Shown here: positions 15,089 through 24,800 of the stretch, piece by piece
Layout: each line of letters begins with the position of its first letter
Position numbering within the stretch: the first letter of the stretch is position 1
Origin: Pseudoxanthomonas koreensis_A
GTDB lineage: Bacteria; Pseudomonadota; Gammaproteobacteria; Xanthomonadales; Xanthomonadaceae
Reading direction: 5' to 3'
DNA: 64,000 nt
NCBI RefSeq assembly: GCF_041890415.1
Contig: NZ_CP169056.1
Location: 1,426,001 to 1,490,000, forward strand
Program-made: the position numbers and the translations under genes
The notes under the pieces: model-generated
The model's input: the letters and a program-made list of their open reading frames with translations, nothing else
What the model was told of the DNA's origin: nothing
Database searches by the model: none

Positions 15089-16434
15089 ATGCATCCGAAT
15101 TCCCTAGCCCGGTTCAATGCCTTGGCGGCGTGGTGCCGCTTCGGGCCGACAATGTGGATCCTGGACGAGGTGGCCTGGTTCGAATCGTCCGACGGGCACC
15201 TGCTCGGGCTGGTTGTGCGCGACCGCACCGACGGCGACTTCCTCGGGATCTACCTGGCCAAGGATCGCGTCGAGCGGTTCCGCCGGATCAGCCAGACCGA
15301 CGCCTTCTTCGATACCGCCGAGGCCGCTGCCGCCGCGCTCGTGGCCGGAGCCCCGGGGTTATTGGCCCGCCTCGAGGCCGAACGTCGGCAAGGAAATGAG
15401 GGGCCTGCACCGGTCGACTTCTTCCGGCTCGAGGTGCCGCGCGAGCGCCTGCATCCGAGTTTTGCCATGCTACTGGACAGCGAAGGGTTCAGCCCGGCGC
15501 GAGCGATTGTCGGCGCGATGATGCGGTGGTACAACGATGTCGACGGCAACTTCATCGAACAGTTTCAAACTGGCGGCTTCGATGCGCGTCTGCTCGAGCT
15601 CTATGCGTACGCCCTGCTGGTCGAGAACAGCTTTTCGCTGTCACGTGAGCACGCCGCGCCCGACTTCCTGGCGGAGGACATCCTCGGGACGATTGCCGTG
15701 GAAGTCACCACGGTCAATCCGACCCAGGATCGCCAGGGCAATCCGCAGCCGCCTCCCGAGATCAACACGTCGGAGGAGCGTCGTGCCTACCTCAAGCACT
15801 ACATCCCGATCAAATTCGCCGCCGCACTAACCAGGAAACTCGGCAAGGCGTACTGGGCCCTGCCGCATGTCGCCGGCAAGCCACTGGTATTCGCCATCCA
15901 GGATTTCCACGCGGCGGGCTCGATGACCTTCGCGCGCAGCGGGCTGATCAATACTTGTACGGCTACGAGCACGACGCGCACCACGACGCGGACGGCAAGC
16001 TCGTGGTAGTGGCAACCAGGGTGGCGAAGCATCGCTGGGGCCAGCGGACGGTGACCTCCGGCTTCTTCGATCTGCCCGGCGCCGAGCACGTCAGCGCCGT
16101 GATCTTCAACAGCAGCGCCACCCTGCCGAAGTTCAACCGGATCGGCTACGTGGCGGGCTTCGGCTCCCGGCGTGTCCACATGATCCGCCACGGCACCGTC
16201 TGGAACCCCGACCCTGACGCCCCCGAGCCGATCGCCTTCGCGGTTAGCGTCGACGATCCGGACTACGCCGAATCGTGGACGGAAGGTCTGGACGTCTTTA
16301 ACAACCCCCGTGCGGCAATTCCGCTCAACCCGGAGCACTTTCCGGCAGCCGTGCATCACTACCTGCAGCCGGACGGCAATCTCAACTCGATCCAGGCCGG
16401 CGACTTCGCGCAGCCGTTGGCCTCCTGGACGTAG
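15089..16434 (+). pseudogene. Frameshifted nuclease-like gene next to the SEC-C gene
   Basis: Two consecutive frames make one protein. The first part from ATG 15089 (MHPNSLARFNALAAW) runs to about 15950 and then goes out of frame (stop at 16009); the second continues from about 15953 with YLYGYEHDAHHDADG to 16434. Loss of one base near ATCAATACTTG explains it: restoring a C would give LIQYLYGYEH. About 448 residues in all. The middle has AEDILGTIAVEVTTVNP, typical of a family labelled 'glycosaminoglycan attachment site' with a suspected PD-(D/E)XK core. It may be a true pseudogene or a sequencing error. Confidence 0.7.
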
Positions 16435-16461
16435 ATATTCATTGCTGAGGAAGCCGCTGAC

Positions 16462-16482
16462 CCGGCGCCGTAGCCGCGCCGG
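16462..16482 (+). terminator. Short GC hairpin downstream of the frameshifted gene
   Basis: Arms CCGGCGC and GCGCCGG with a 7-nt loop; no T-run. A weak terminator candidate between the SEC-C gene pair and the IetAS operon. Confidence 0.35.
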
Positions 16483-16583
16483 CGACGCCCGCCCAATCGC
16501 CTGCTGGGCGAGCGGCTGCGTCGCTCCCGACGCGCCCCGGTGTGAGTGCTGCCCGGCTCACCGGACGCCGACGCTGCGGCCCC

Positions 16584-16640
16584 TTGCACTGTTGCACGTT
16601 ATGGTGCAACACTTTGCAACACTTTGCAACACGTGCAACA
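16584..16640 (+). promoter_or_regulatory. TGCAACA iteron array upstream of ietA
   Basis: Four direct copies of TGCAACA (16605, 16615, 16625, 16634) and one inverted copy (TGTTGCA, 16590-16596), plus a half site TTGCAC at 16584; two of them sit in tandem 10-bp repeats ACTTTGCAAC. The array ends 9 nt before the ATG and overlaps the ribosome-binding site. The 10-bp phasing puts copies on one face of the helix. The ATPase it precedes has a C-terminal HTH, so autoregulation is likely. Confidence 0.7.
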
Positions 16641-16649
16641 GGGGCGATC

Positions 16650-17741
16650 ATGACAGCACCATCTTCCGAGGCCGAGTGGTTGGCACTGGTACGGGAGGGC
16701 TGCGCGGGCAACGCCCCGGCCTTCCAGCTGCGCCTGAGCCGATTGATCGCACGCCTGCGCCGAGAGAAGTCCGCCCTGGCCCCGCTGCTGGCCAAGGCGC
16801 TGACCGAAGCGAACAGTTCCCGTCTCACGCTCGCCCGCGACGCCGCCGCGCAGCAGGCCCTGGTCAGCCCGGTCGATCTGGACAGCAACCTGGCCCTGTC
16901 CACGGTGCAGTTTCCCGCCTTCGTCGAACACGCGCCGGTCTGGCCACCCGCGGTGGAAGAGTCGCTCGACGGCCTCGTGCGCGAATGGCAGAACGCCGAT
17001 CGCCTGCGCGAGGCGGGATTGTCGCCCTCGCGTACGGTGCTGCTTTCCGGTCCCCCGGGGGTCGGCAAGACCTTGGCCGCAACGTACGTGGCCGAGCAAC
17101 TGCACTTCCCGCTGATCACGCTCAACCTGGCCGCAGCCGTCAACAGTCTGCTGGGTAAGACCGGCGCCAACCTCACGCGCGTGCTCGCCCATGCCAAGGC
17201 ACAGCCGTGCGTGCTCTTGCTCGACGAGTTCGATGCCTTGGCCAAGCGGCGCGACGACAGCCAAGACGTGGGCGAGCTCAAGCGCGTGGTCAACGTGCTG
17301 CTGCAAGCCATCGATGAATGGCCGGGAACCTCGTTGCTGGTGGCCGCGACCAATCACGAAGAGCTGCTCGATCGCGCCGTATTTCGTCGCTTCGACCTGT
17401 GGCTGCGCTTCCCCGACAGCACGGCGCGCCAGGTCGAGACGTTGCTCGCCAAGCTGGGAGCCGGTCACGCGGTCGCGCGGCAGATGGCGCCCGCCCTGGC
17501 CGGCAAGCCGCTCTCGGACGCCAGTCGTCTGGTCATGCGGGCGCGGCGCGAGATCGCGCTGGGCGGCGGCGAACTCGACGAGGTGCTGATGCGTCTGGCC
17601 CTGCCGAGTGCGACCGATCCGGCCGAGCGCGAGCGTTTGCTGCAGGTCATGCGTTTGCATGCCGACGGCCTGTCGATGCGCGCCATCGCCAAGCAGGTCG
17701 GGGTGAGTGCTGCCACCGTCTCGCGCTGGTTGAACAAGTAG
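16650..17741 (+). CDS. ietA: IetA-like AAA+ ATPase with C-terminal HTH
   Basis: 363-aa AAA+ ATPase, partner of the subtilase that follows (IetAS pair, known as a plasmid incompatibility/exclusion locus and as an anti-phage defence system). Walker A GPPGVGKT at 134-141, Walker B LLLDEFD at 189-195, sensor-1 Asn235 in AATNHEE, arginine pair at 246-247. The last 23 residues (GLSMRAIAKQVGVSAATVSR) form a resolvase-like helix-turn-helix, a DNA-binding element that would suit binding of the iterons in its own promoter. Start ATG 16650; longer readings run through the repeats. 10 nt from the next gene. Confidence 0.88.
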   Translation: MTAPSSEAEWLALVREGCAGNAPAFQLRLSRLIARLRREKSALAPLLAKALTEANSSRLTLARDAAAQQALVSPVDLDSNLALSTVQFPAFVEHAPVWPPAVEESLDGLVREWQNADRLREAGLSPSRTVLLSGPPGVGKTLAATYVAEQLHFPLITLNLAAAVNSLLGKTGANLTRVLAHAKAQPCVLLLDEFDALAKRRDDSQDVGELKRVVNVLLQAIDEWPGTSLLVAATNHEELLDRAVFRRFDLWLRFPDSTARQVETLLAKLGAGHAVARQMAPALAGKPLSDASRLVMRARREIALGGGELDEVLMRLALPSATDPAERERLLQVMRLHADGLSMRAIAKQVGVSAATVSRWLNK

Positions 17742-17751
17742 GAGCGCACGC

Positions 17752-19950
17752 ATGGCCCCCACCCCGCGCAACACGCTGATCGTCAACGGCCAGGCCCTCA
17801 TCGGCGACCTGGCGTGGCCAACGGGCGGTGGCCCGAAGTGGCACCCGTACAACATCGGGCAGACGCGCGAAGCCCTGCACCCCCAGCTCACGGCCGTGGC
17901 CCGTGCGGCACGCGCGGTCCCGCGCGCGTACGCGCCACGCGGCGAGATCACCGCGCGGCTGACGCTGCATCCGACATTCCTGGCCAAGTCCCACTTCCCC
18001 GCCCACATCCTGCGCGACGCGGGCTTGACCGTGTTGGGCTCGCGCGCCACGCAGGTCACGCCCCGCGTCAGCCAGGGCGACAAGCAGGGCCCGCAGGACA
18101 CCGCCGAGATCCTGGTGGCGGGCACGCCGGAGGGATTCGAAGCGATGGATCGCCAGCTCGGCGATCCGGCCATCGCCAAGAGCCGGCAGGAAGAATTCAC
18201 CCACATCGAATCTGTCCTGGCCTACGCCGGCGAGAGCAAGTTGCGTCTGGACCCGGAAACCCCCTGGCCGAATTTCGTCCACGTCACCTTGCACGCCGGT
18301 GAGCACGACGCCGACATCCTGACCGCATTCCAGACCCTCGCCTTGCAGCTGGGCGGTGAGATCAGTACGCGCGGGTTTCGCTTCGTGCCGGGCTTGGCCT
18401 TCGTCGCGGTCCAGCTGCCGGCCGCCCGCGTACCCGAACTGGCACGCTTCGAGCGGATTCGCCTGGTGCGGTCGATGCCGCGCCTGCGCGAAGAACTCGA
18501 TCTCACCGCGGCCCTGACGCGCAAGTTTCCGACCCTGGTGCTGCCGGCTTCGCGGCTGACGGCTCCGGGCCCGCGCGTGGCCGTGTTCGACGGCGGCACG
18601 CAGAACGCCTTCGGCGCCCACGTGGTCGAACTGGCCGCGTCCGGCTTGCCGCCGGCGACCGTCGCGGACCTGGCGCACGGGGTCAACGTCACCTCCGCCC
18701 TGTTGTTCGGCCCCGTCGATCCGGCGCACACCGCGCTGTCCGCACCGCCGTGGATGGTCGAGCACCACCGCGTGTTGCCGACCAATGACAGCCCCGAGCA
18801 AGCCCTCGATGTACTCGATCGCATCGTCACTGCCTTGCGCATTGCGCGCACGGCCGAGCGCCCGTACCGCTTCGCCAACATCAGCCTGGGGCCGGTGGCG
18901 ACCTTCTTCGATGACGACATCCATGAGTGGACCTCGCGGCTGGACACCGAACTGGCGGACGGACGCACGCTGTGCACGGCGGCGGTGGGCAACAACGGCG
19001 CGCTGGACGGCGAGCTCGGTCGCATCCAGCCGCCCGGCGATGCCGTGAATCTGTTCGCGATCGGCGCGGCGGATACGCGCCTCACCAAGTGGAACCGCGC
19101 CCCGTACAGTGCCACCGGGCCGGGCCGCAGCCCCGGGTTCGTGAAGCCGGATGTGCTCGCCTTCGGCGGTTCCTCCGTCGAGCCCATGCCCGTGTACAGC
19201 CCGCTGGCGGGCGGCGTAGTTGCGGTGGGTGGCACTAGCTTCGCCAGCCCCTTGGCCTTGCGCACGGCGCTCGGCGTAGATGTGCTGAGCCAATCGCGCT
19301 TCGATCCGATCACGTTGCAGGCTCTGCTGATCAATGCCGCCGAATACCGGCGCGGCCACAAGCGCACCGACGTGGGCTGGGGCCGCATTCCGCTGGACCC
19401 GGAAGCCATCGTGCACACCCCGCTCGATGTCGTGCGCGTGGTCTACCAGGGCATCACCCACCCCGGCTATCCGCAGAAGGCGGTGATCCCGGTGCCGCGC
19501 GGGCTCCCGGCCGGCACCCGGGTGCGCATCGGTGCGACGTTCTGCTATCGCGCGCCGGTCGATTCTGCCCACGCGATCAACTACACCCGGGCGGGGTTGT
19601 GGGTGCGCTGCTACAAGGCGCCGGGCCAGAGCCTGCCCCTGTTCGGCAGCGGTATGTACAAGTCCGAAGAGGAACTGCGCCGGGACGCGATGCGGTGGGA
19701 CACGGTGCTGAACAACGCGTGCACTGTCGACGCGGCCGAGCTCGACGCGCCCTATTTCCATATCAACTACCAGGTGCGCGACGAGAGCGAGGCGGTGCGC
19801 TGGGAAGACGCGGTGCCGATGCCCTACGCCCTGATCGTCACGCTGCAGGCGCCGGGCGTGGCCGATCTGATGACGCGCGTCCAGGCGGAATTCCCGGTCC
19901 TGCAGACTCTGCCGGTCGAGGTCCAGGTGCCGGTGGACGGCCGACGCTAG
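17752..19950 (+). CDS. ietS: IetS-like subtilisin-family serine protease
   Basis: 732-aa S8 family peptidase, cytoplasmic (no signal peptide). Triad read from the sequence: Asp280 in VAVFDGGT, His309 in DLAHGVNV, Ser496 in GGTSFASP. Residues 1-270 form a long N-terminal region specific to this family and residues after about 560 a beta-rich C-terminal part. In the IetAS pair the ATPase probably delivers or unfolds targets for the protease. Operon-coupled with ietA (10-nt gap). Confidence 0.87.
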   Translation: MAPTPRNTLIVNGQALIGDLAWPTGGGPKWHPYNIGQTREALHPQLTAVARAARAVPRAYAPRGEITARLTLHPTFLAKSHFPAHILRDAGLTVLGSRATQVTPRVSQGDKQGPQDTAEILVAGTPEGFEAMDRQLGDPAIAKSRQEEFTHIESVLAYAGESKLRLDPETPWPNFVHVTLHAGEHDADILTAFQTLALQLGGEISTRGFRFVPGLAFVAVQLPAARVPELARFERIRLVRSMPRLREELDLTAALTRKFPTLVLPASRLTAPGPRVAVFDGGTQNAFGAHVVELAASGLPPATVADLAHGVNVTSALLFGPVDPAHTALSAPPWMVEHHRVLPTNDSPEQALDVLDRIVTALRIARTAERPYRFANISLGPVATFFDDDIHEWTSRLDTELADGRTLCTAAVGNNGALDGELGRIQPPGDAVNLFAIGAADTRLTKWNRAPYSATGPGRSPGFVKPDVLAFGGSSVEPMPVYSPLAGGVVAVGGTSFASPLALRTALGVDVLSQSRFDPITLQALLINAAEYRRGHKRTDVGWGRIPLDPEAIVHTPLDVVRVVYQGITHPGYPQKAVIPVPRGLPAGTRVRIGATFCYRAPVDSAHAINYTRAGLWVRCYKAPGQSLPLFGSGMYKSEEELRRDAMRWDTVLNNACTVDAAELDAPYFHINYQVRDESEAVRWEDAVPMPYALIVTLQAPGVADLMTRVQAEFPVLQTLPVEVQVPVDGRR

Positions 19951-20016
19951 GCCCACACACGCCGCGGGCCTCAGGGGCAGCCCGCCGCGACCCTTTCGCC
20001 CCGACGGAGAAGCCGC

Positions 20017-20268
20017 ATGGCCAAGAAGCACGAGTCCTCGGGTCCGAAGGTGACGCGCACGGCGTCCTCGGTGTTGCGCGACAGTGGCGCCAGCAAGACC
20101 GCCAAGAGCCTGGCGGGCAGCACCCTCGCCCAGGCCGGCACCCGCAAGGTCTCCTCGGCGACCACGGCCCGCATCGCGGCCAAGGCGCTCAATGACGGGC
20201 GCACCAACGCCGGGACCAAGGCTTTGGCCGGCAGCGTGCTCACGCAGCGGCCCGGCAAGCGCAAGTAA
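20017..20268 (+). CDS. Small basic Ala/Ser/Thr-rich protein (83 aa)
   Basis: MAKKHESSGPKVTRTASSVL start; low-complexity, basic, with loose repeats of the type xxLAGS-L-Q (KSLAGSTLAQ, KALAGSVLTQ) at about 30-40 and 69-78. Small proteins of this style are common in integrative elements and plasmids of proteobacteria, usually near sigma-like or helicase genes, with unknown function. It follows ietS by 66 bp with its own GACGGAG site and ends before a hairpin. Confidence 0.65.
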   Translation: MAKKHESSGPKVTRTASSVLRDSGASKTAKSLAGSTLAQAGTRKVSSATTARIAAKALNDGRTNAGTKALAGSVLTQRPGKRK

Positions 20269-20283
20269 TCGGAGCCCACCGCG

Positions 20284-20310
20284 GGGTGGGGGCGCGCCTT
20301 GCCCCCACCC
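20284..20310 (+). terminator. Perfect 10-bp GC stem-loop
   Basis: Arms GGGTGGGGGC and GCCCCCACCC with a 7-nt loop, 15 nt after the stop of the 83-aa gene. Lacks a T-run. It probably closes the ietAS transcript before the sigma-like operon. Confidence 0.55.
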
Positions 20311-20440
20311 TGCCCCCGGGCGCCTGCCGGCATCTGGGGCGCCAAAACCGGCGAGCCCGGAGCCATTTCCGATTTCCGCGAGGGGCTGCGACTTGCCTTA
20401 GAGGGACGCTCGCCACGGTGGCGGAGAGGGTCCCACGACC

Positions 20441-21199
20441 ATGGAACGAGAGATGGACGCACCCCAACCCGACGATCTAGAAAATTTGGCCGAACCGGAC
20501 CTCGTCGAACGCCTGCGCTGCGTCGACTGGAACGACCCGCAGTTCGTCAGCGAGGAGCGGCTCGTACAGCTGTTCTTGGCGGCGCGGACCGCAGGCCACA
20601 CCGCCCGGGTCGGCCTGTGCAGCAGCGAACTGTCCCGGCGCCTACTCAGGCGCGCCCTGGCCTTCGCCAAGAAGAACACGCTGGTTCCGCAACACTTCTC
20701 CGACTACGACAAAGCCGCCCACGACCTGGCCGGATACGTGTGGGAACGCCTGCTCAGCGGCACGAATGCCGAGTTTGCCGCGCGTCGGTTCGGTGTGTTC
20801 TTCGAGAACAAGTCGATTTCGTTCTTGCGCGCCTTGCTGGCCCAGTGCCGCCAAAGGATGGACAGCCTCGAGGAATGGCACCAGGCCGGGCACGACGATG
20901 CGGAGGTCGACGACGAGATGGTGTCGCTGGGCGAAGACGACGACGGCGAGGATGCTGACGCCACCTTGCGCGACGACGCGACGCCGGACCGGGTGCTGGG
21001 CCACGCGCTGCAGTTCCACCAGGTACACGCGCGGCTGCAGGTCCTGCTCACCCGTAACGAATATTCGGTCTTCGTGATGCTCTGGCGCGAGGAGATGAAG
21101 GTCAAGGACATCGCCGCTGCGCTGGGTGTCACGCCGCGCATGGTCAACAACCACAAGCGCAGCATCGAAGCCAAGATGAAGAAGGAGTTCAATGTATGA
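20441..21199 (+). CDS. Sigma-70-like transcription factor (252 aa)
   Basis: The C-terminal part (about 205-250: TRNEYSVFVMLWREEMKVKDIAAALGV then TPRMVNNHKRSIEAKMK) is a sigma region-4 type helix-turn-helix. The N-terminal half has a helical segment (SELSRRLLRRALAFAKKN) comparable to region 2, and an acidic linker (EDDDGEDADA) joins the two. It could direct transcription of its own element or act as a two-domain activator. First gene of a coupled operon: its stop overlaps the next ATG (21196). A second start at 20453 is possible. Confidence 0.72.
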   Translation: MEREMDAPQPDDLENLAEPDLVERLRCVDWNDPQFVSEERLVQLFLAARTAGHTARVGLCSSELSRRLLRRALAFAKKNTLVPQHFSDYDKAAHDLAGYVWERLLSGTNAEFAARRFGVFFENKSISFLRALLAQCRQRMDSLEEWHQAGHDDAEVDDEMVSLGEDDDGEDADATLRDDATPDRVLGHALQFHQVHARLQVLLTRNEYSVFVMLWREEMKVKDIAAALGVTPRMVNNHKRSIEAKMKKEFNV

Positions 21200-21816
21200 C
21201 TTCGCCCAACCGTAGGCCCTCGCTCGAGGACGTTTTGGATGCGCTGTTCCTGCGAGACGACGCGCCGACGCCCGAGACGATCGTCCAGGCGTGCCAGACG
21301 CATGCGGAGTTTCGCGAGGAGATCCTGGAGTTCGCGGCACTGCAGGCGGCGCAAGCCGCCCTGCCCGAGGTGACCGAGTCCGAGCTGGAGGTTTCTGACG
21401 CATCCGTGATGCGCCTGCAAAGCCACGTACTCAATTTGCTGTACGGCGCGCCGCGCGCCCGCGAAACGGACGCCGTCCGCAAGGCGCTGCGTTCGTTGGC
21501 CGGACAGCGCCTCAAGGCGGCGGCCCAGGCGATCGACCTGGATTCGACGGTGCTTCTGCAAAAGATCCTGACGCAGGCGATCATCGATACGCCGCGGGTC
21601 GTGCTTGAGCGTCTGGCGCAGTTCTTGAAGGTCGGTGTGGACGGGCTCGTGGAAGCCTTGGGTCCCCAGTTGGCCTTGCACCGCAGTTACAAGGCCGCGG
21701 ACAAGCCGACCATGGTCAGGCAAGAATCCTGGGAGCAGGCCGTGGCCGCCCTCGCCGTCGATGATGCCGAGAAAGCGCGGCTACGCGCAATGCAGGACCG
21801 GAGCGATCGCGCGTGA
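21196..21816 (+). CDS. Unknown helical protein between sigma-like and IrrE-UvrD genes (206 aa)
   Basis: No recognised domain. All-helical, beginning RRPSLEDVLDALFLRDDAPT; the segment VVLERLAQFLKVGVDGLVEAL resembles a short XRE-type helical hairpin. Proteins next to ImmA/IrrE peptidases are often regulators cleaved by them, so this could be the substrate or the partner (anti-sigma) of the neighbour. It overlaps both flanking genes by 4 nt (ATGA and GTGA), so production is stoichiometrically tied to them. Confidence 0.65.
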   Translation: MTSPNRRPSLEDVLDALFLRDDAPTPETIVQACQTHAEFREEILEFAALQAAQAALPEVTESELEVSDASVMRLQSHVLNLLYGAPRARETDAVRKALRSLAGQRLKAAAQAIDLDSTVLLQKILTQAIIDTPRVVLERLAQFLKVGVDGLVEALGPQLALHRSYKAADKPTMVRQESWEQAVAALAVDDAEKARLRAMQDRSDRA

Positions 21817-24800
21817 CGCCATTTCGGCGGGCGCGATTGGCGGCGCAGCAACTGCGCCAGCGGTACTGTCCGGAGGCCGTCGCCGGCGGGCTTCGGTCGA
21901 TCGAGCTGATTGATCGCATCGCCGCCGCCGACGCCGAAGACTTCGACATCTCGCTGACGCGTCCCGACGACACCGCGTTATGCGGCGCCGATGCCGTGCT
22001 CGTGCGGTCCTTTCGGCAGATCCTGGTTCGCGACGATGTGGACCCGCCCGACCGGGCGTTCCTGGTGGCGCACGAGTTCGGGCACTGGATCTTGCACCCG
22101 GAGGAGCAGGAGGGTTGCCGGCAGGTCATCGCCAGCACCCTTAATCCTGCCGAGGACGACACCCTCGGTGCCAAACGCGTGGAAGCGTACGGCGCCCGAG
22201 AGCGGGCCGAGTTGCAGGCCAACGTGTTCGCGCGCGAGTTGCTGCTGCCGCGCCCGCTGGCCCGTGCGCTGTACTTGGCCGGCCACACCGCATCCCGGAT
22301 CGCCACCGACCTGGCGTTGCCGCTCGAACTGGTCAGGCAACAGTTGCTCGATGCCCTATTGCTCCCCGAGGACGGGCTCACGGACGATGCGCCGGAGCCG
22401 GCCTTGACCCCGACCGACGAACAGCGCGATGCCGCACGATCGTCGGCGCGCACCTCGCTCGTGGTCGCCGGCCCGGGCACCGGCAAGACGGCCACCTTGC
22501 TCATGCGCATCGAGCACCTGCTCGCGAACGGCGCCAAGCCCGCCGAGCTGTTGGCGCTGACCTTTTCCAACCGCGCAGCGCGCGAACTGGTCGATCGCCT
22601 CGCGGCCACGGGTGTCCCCGACGCGCACGAGATGTGGGTGGGCACTTTCCATGCCTTCGGTCTCGAGTTCTTGCGCAAGAACCACGAGCGCTTCGGCTTG
22701 CGGCCGGGGTTCGGCGTGGCCGACAAGATGGCCCAGATCGCGCTGCTCGAGCCGCACATCTACGGACTGCCCCTGCAGGTGTTGAACCCGCTGGGCGATC
22801 CGTTGCCGTGGCTGGACAATGCCGTCAAGACGATCCAGCGGGCCAAGGATGAGTTGCTGGATGCGCAGGCGTTCACGCGTGTCGTCGAAGCCGGCGCCGC
22901 GCGGGCCGATCCTGAGCGGCTGGCGCTCGACCGCGATCTGGCCTTGCTGTACCGCACCTACGAGGGCTTGCTGCGGGCCAACGGCGGCCTCGTGGATTTC
23001 GGCGACCTCATCCTGCTACCCGCGCAGGCCCTGCGCGCCGGCTTGGCCGAGTTCGCGCCCAGCATCGGCCGCTTTCGACATGTACTCGTCGACGAGTATC
23101 AGGACGTCAATCGCGCCAGCGCGGAACTGGTGAAAGCCTTGGCCGCACAGGCCGACAGCCTGTGGGTCGTCGGCGATCCGCGACAGGCGATCTATCGGTT
23201 TCGTGGCGCGTCCATGCGCAACATCGTCCGGTTCGCGGACGATTTTCCGCAGCATCGCGAGTTCCGGCTCAACGAGAACTGGCGCAGCTTCGAGGAGATC
23301 GTGCGTGTCGTGGAGCACACCGGCCGCGATGACAATCCCCTACAGGGCGTGCTCCCGCTCGGCGGCGTCGCGCCGATCCGCGGCCAAGGTGGCGTGCGCC
23401 CGACGCTGGTCAGCTGTGAAGACGAAAGCATTGCGTTTGGCGAACTGGTTTCGCGGGTGCTCGGGCTGCAGGCCGAAGGCACCGCCTTCCGCGAGCAGGT
23501 GATTCTGGCCAACCGCCACGATACGTGCGATGCGGCCGCTGCCGCCCTGGTCGCCGCCGGTATCCCGGTCCTGCATCTGGGCGATGTGTTCCAGCGCCCG
23601 GAGGTCAAGGACCTGCTGGCGTTGTTGCAACTGTTCGTCGATCGCTCGGGCAGCGCCCTGGTTCGGATCGCGCAGTTGCCAGGCATTGCCTTGCCGACCC
23701 CCGACGTGGACGTGTTGCTCGCCCATCTGCAGCACACTCGCCCCACGCCCTTGTCCTGGCTCCAAGCGACTCCGGCAGGTCTGTCGCCCGCGGGCGTGTC
23801 GACGCTGCCCCGGTGGCTCGCCACCTTCGGCGGCCTGAGCGCGCACGACAGCCCGTGGGAGGTGATCTGCACGCTGCTGTTTGAGCGGACGCGGTGGCTC
23901 GCCGATTACGTAAGCGGCACCGACATGCAGGCCGTCACCCGGCGATTGGCCTTGTGGCAAATCATCTACTACCTGCGCGTTCCCGACGGGGGCCGCGCCT
24001 ACCAGACCGTAGGCACGTTCTTGACGCGGCTACGTCGGCGCTTGCGCTTGGCCGACGACCGCGACTTGCGGATTCCCCCGCCGGAGGCCGAACTCCTGGA
24101 CGCGGTCGCCGTGATGACCATCCACCAGAGCAAGGGCTTGGAATTCGAAGCCGTTCACTTGATGGATGTCGACGCGCGCCATTTTGAGCGCTCGGACGAC
24201 GCGCCGTGGCTTCCTGCCGTCTTGACCCAATCCGCCGGTGGGGTCGACGAGGCGCGCTCCGAGGCTGCAAACAGGTTGTATGTGGCCTTGTCCCGCGCGC
24301 GCTCGTCGCTGACCTTGTACGAGGAAAAGAGCTACTTCAAGGCGGCCCGTGCGCCGGCGGTGCAGCGTGCCACGCATTTGCTCAATTGCGTTGTCGGGAC
24401 CATCAGCTGCGCGGCCGGCCGCGATGCCTCCCCACCCGTCGCGCTGGCGCCCAGCCTGCCGGTGGACCTAAAGGAATTTGTCACCTACCGCACCTGCCCC
24501 CGACGCTACTACTACGATGTGTTGAAGCGGCTCAGTCCGGCGGCGGGGCTGCACCCGGCCGCGAGGATCGAAGCGGCCGTGATGCGGGAGCTGTTTGTGC
24601 CGTCGGGCGGGGAAGTTTCGACGCCGGCCAACGATGTTGCGGTCGAACTGGCGATGTTGCCGGAAGAGTACGAGCCGGCAAGGCCGCACCTGTTGGCATA
24701 TGCCGAGCAACTGCTCGAGGCCGGGCGTGCGTGGTCCGGCGCCGTCCGCGCGGCGATGGCGACGCCGATCGACGTCGTCTGCGACGGTTTGCCGGTGCGC

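Noticed and set aside
17647..20031. A 794-codon open frame on the minus strand opposite ietA/ietS
   Set aside because: It is the antisense of clear AAA+ and subtilase genes, with low-complexity Arg/Gly/His composition typical of GC-rich shadow frames and no domain.
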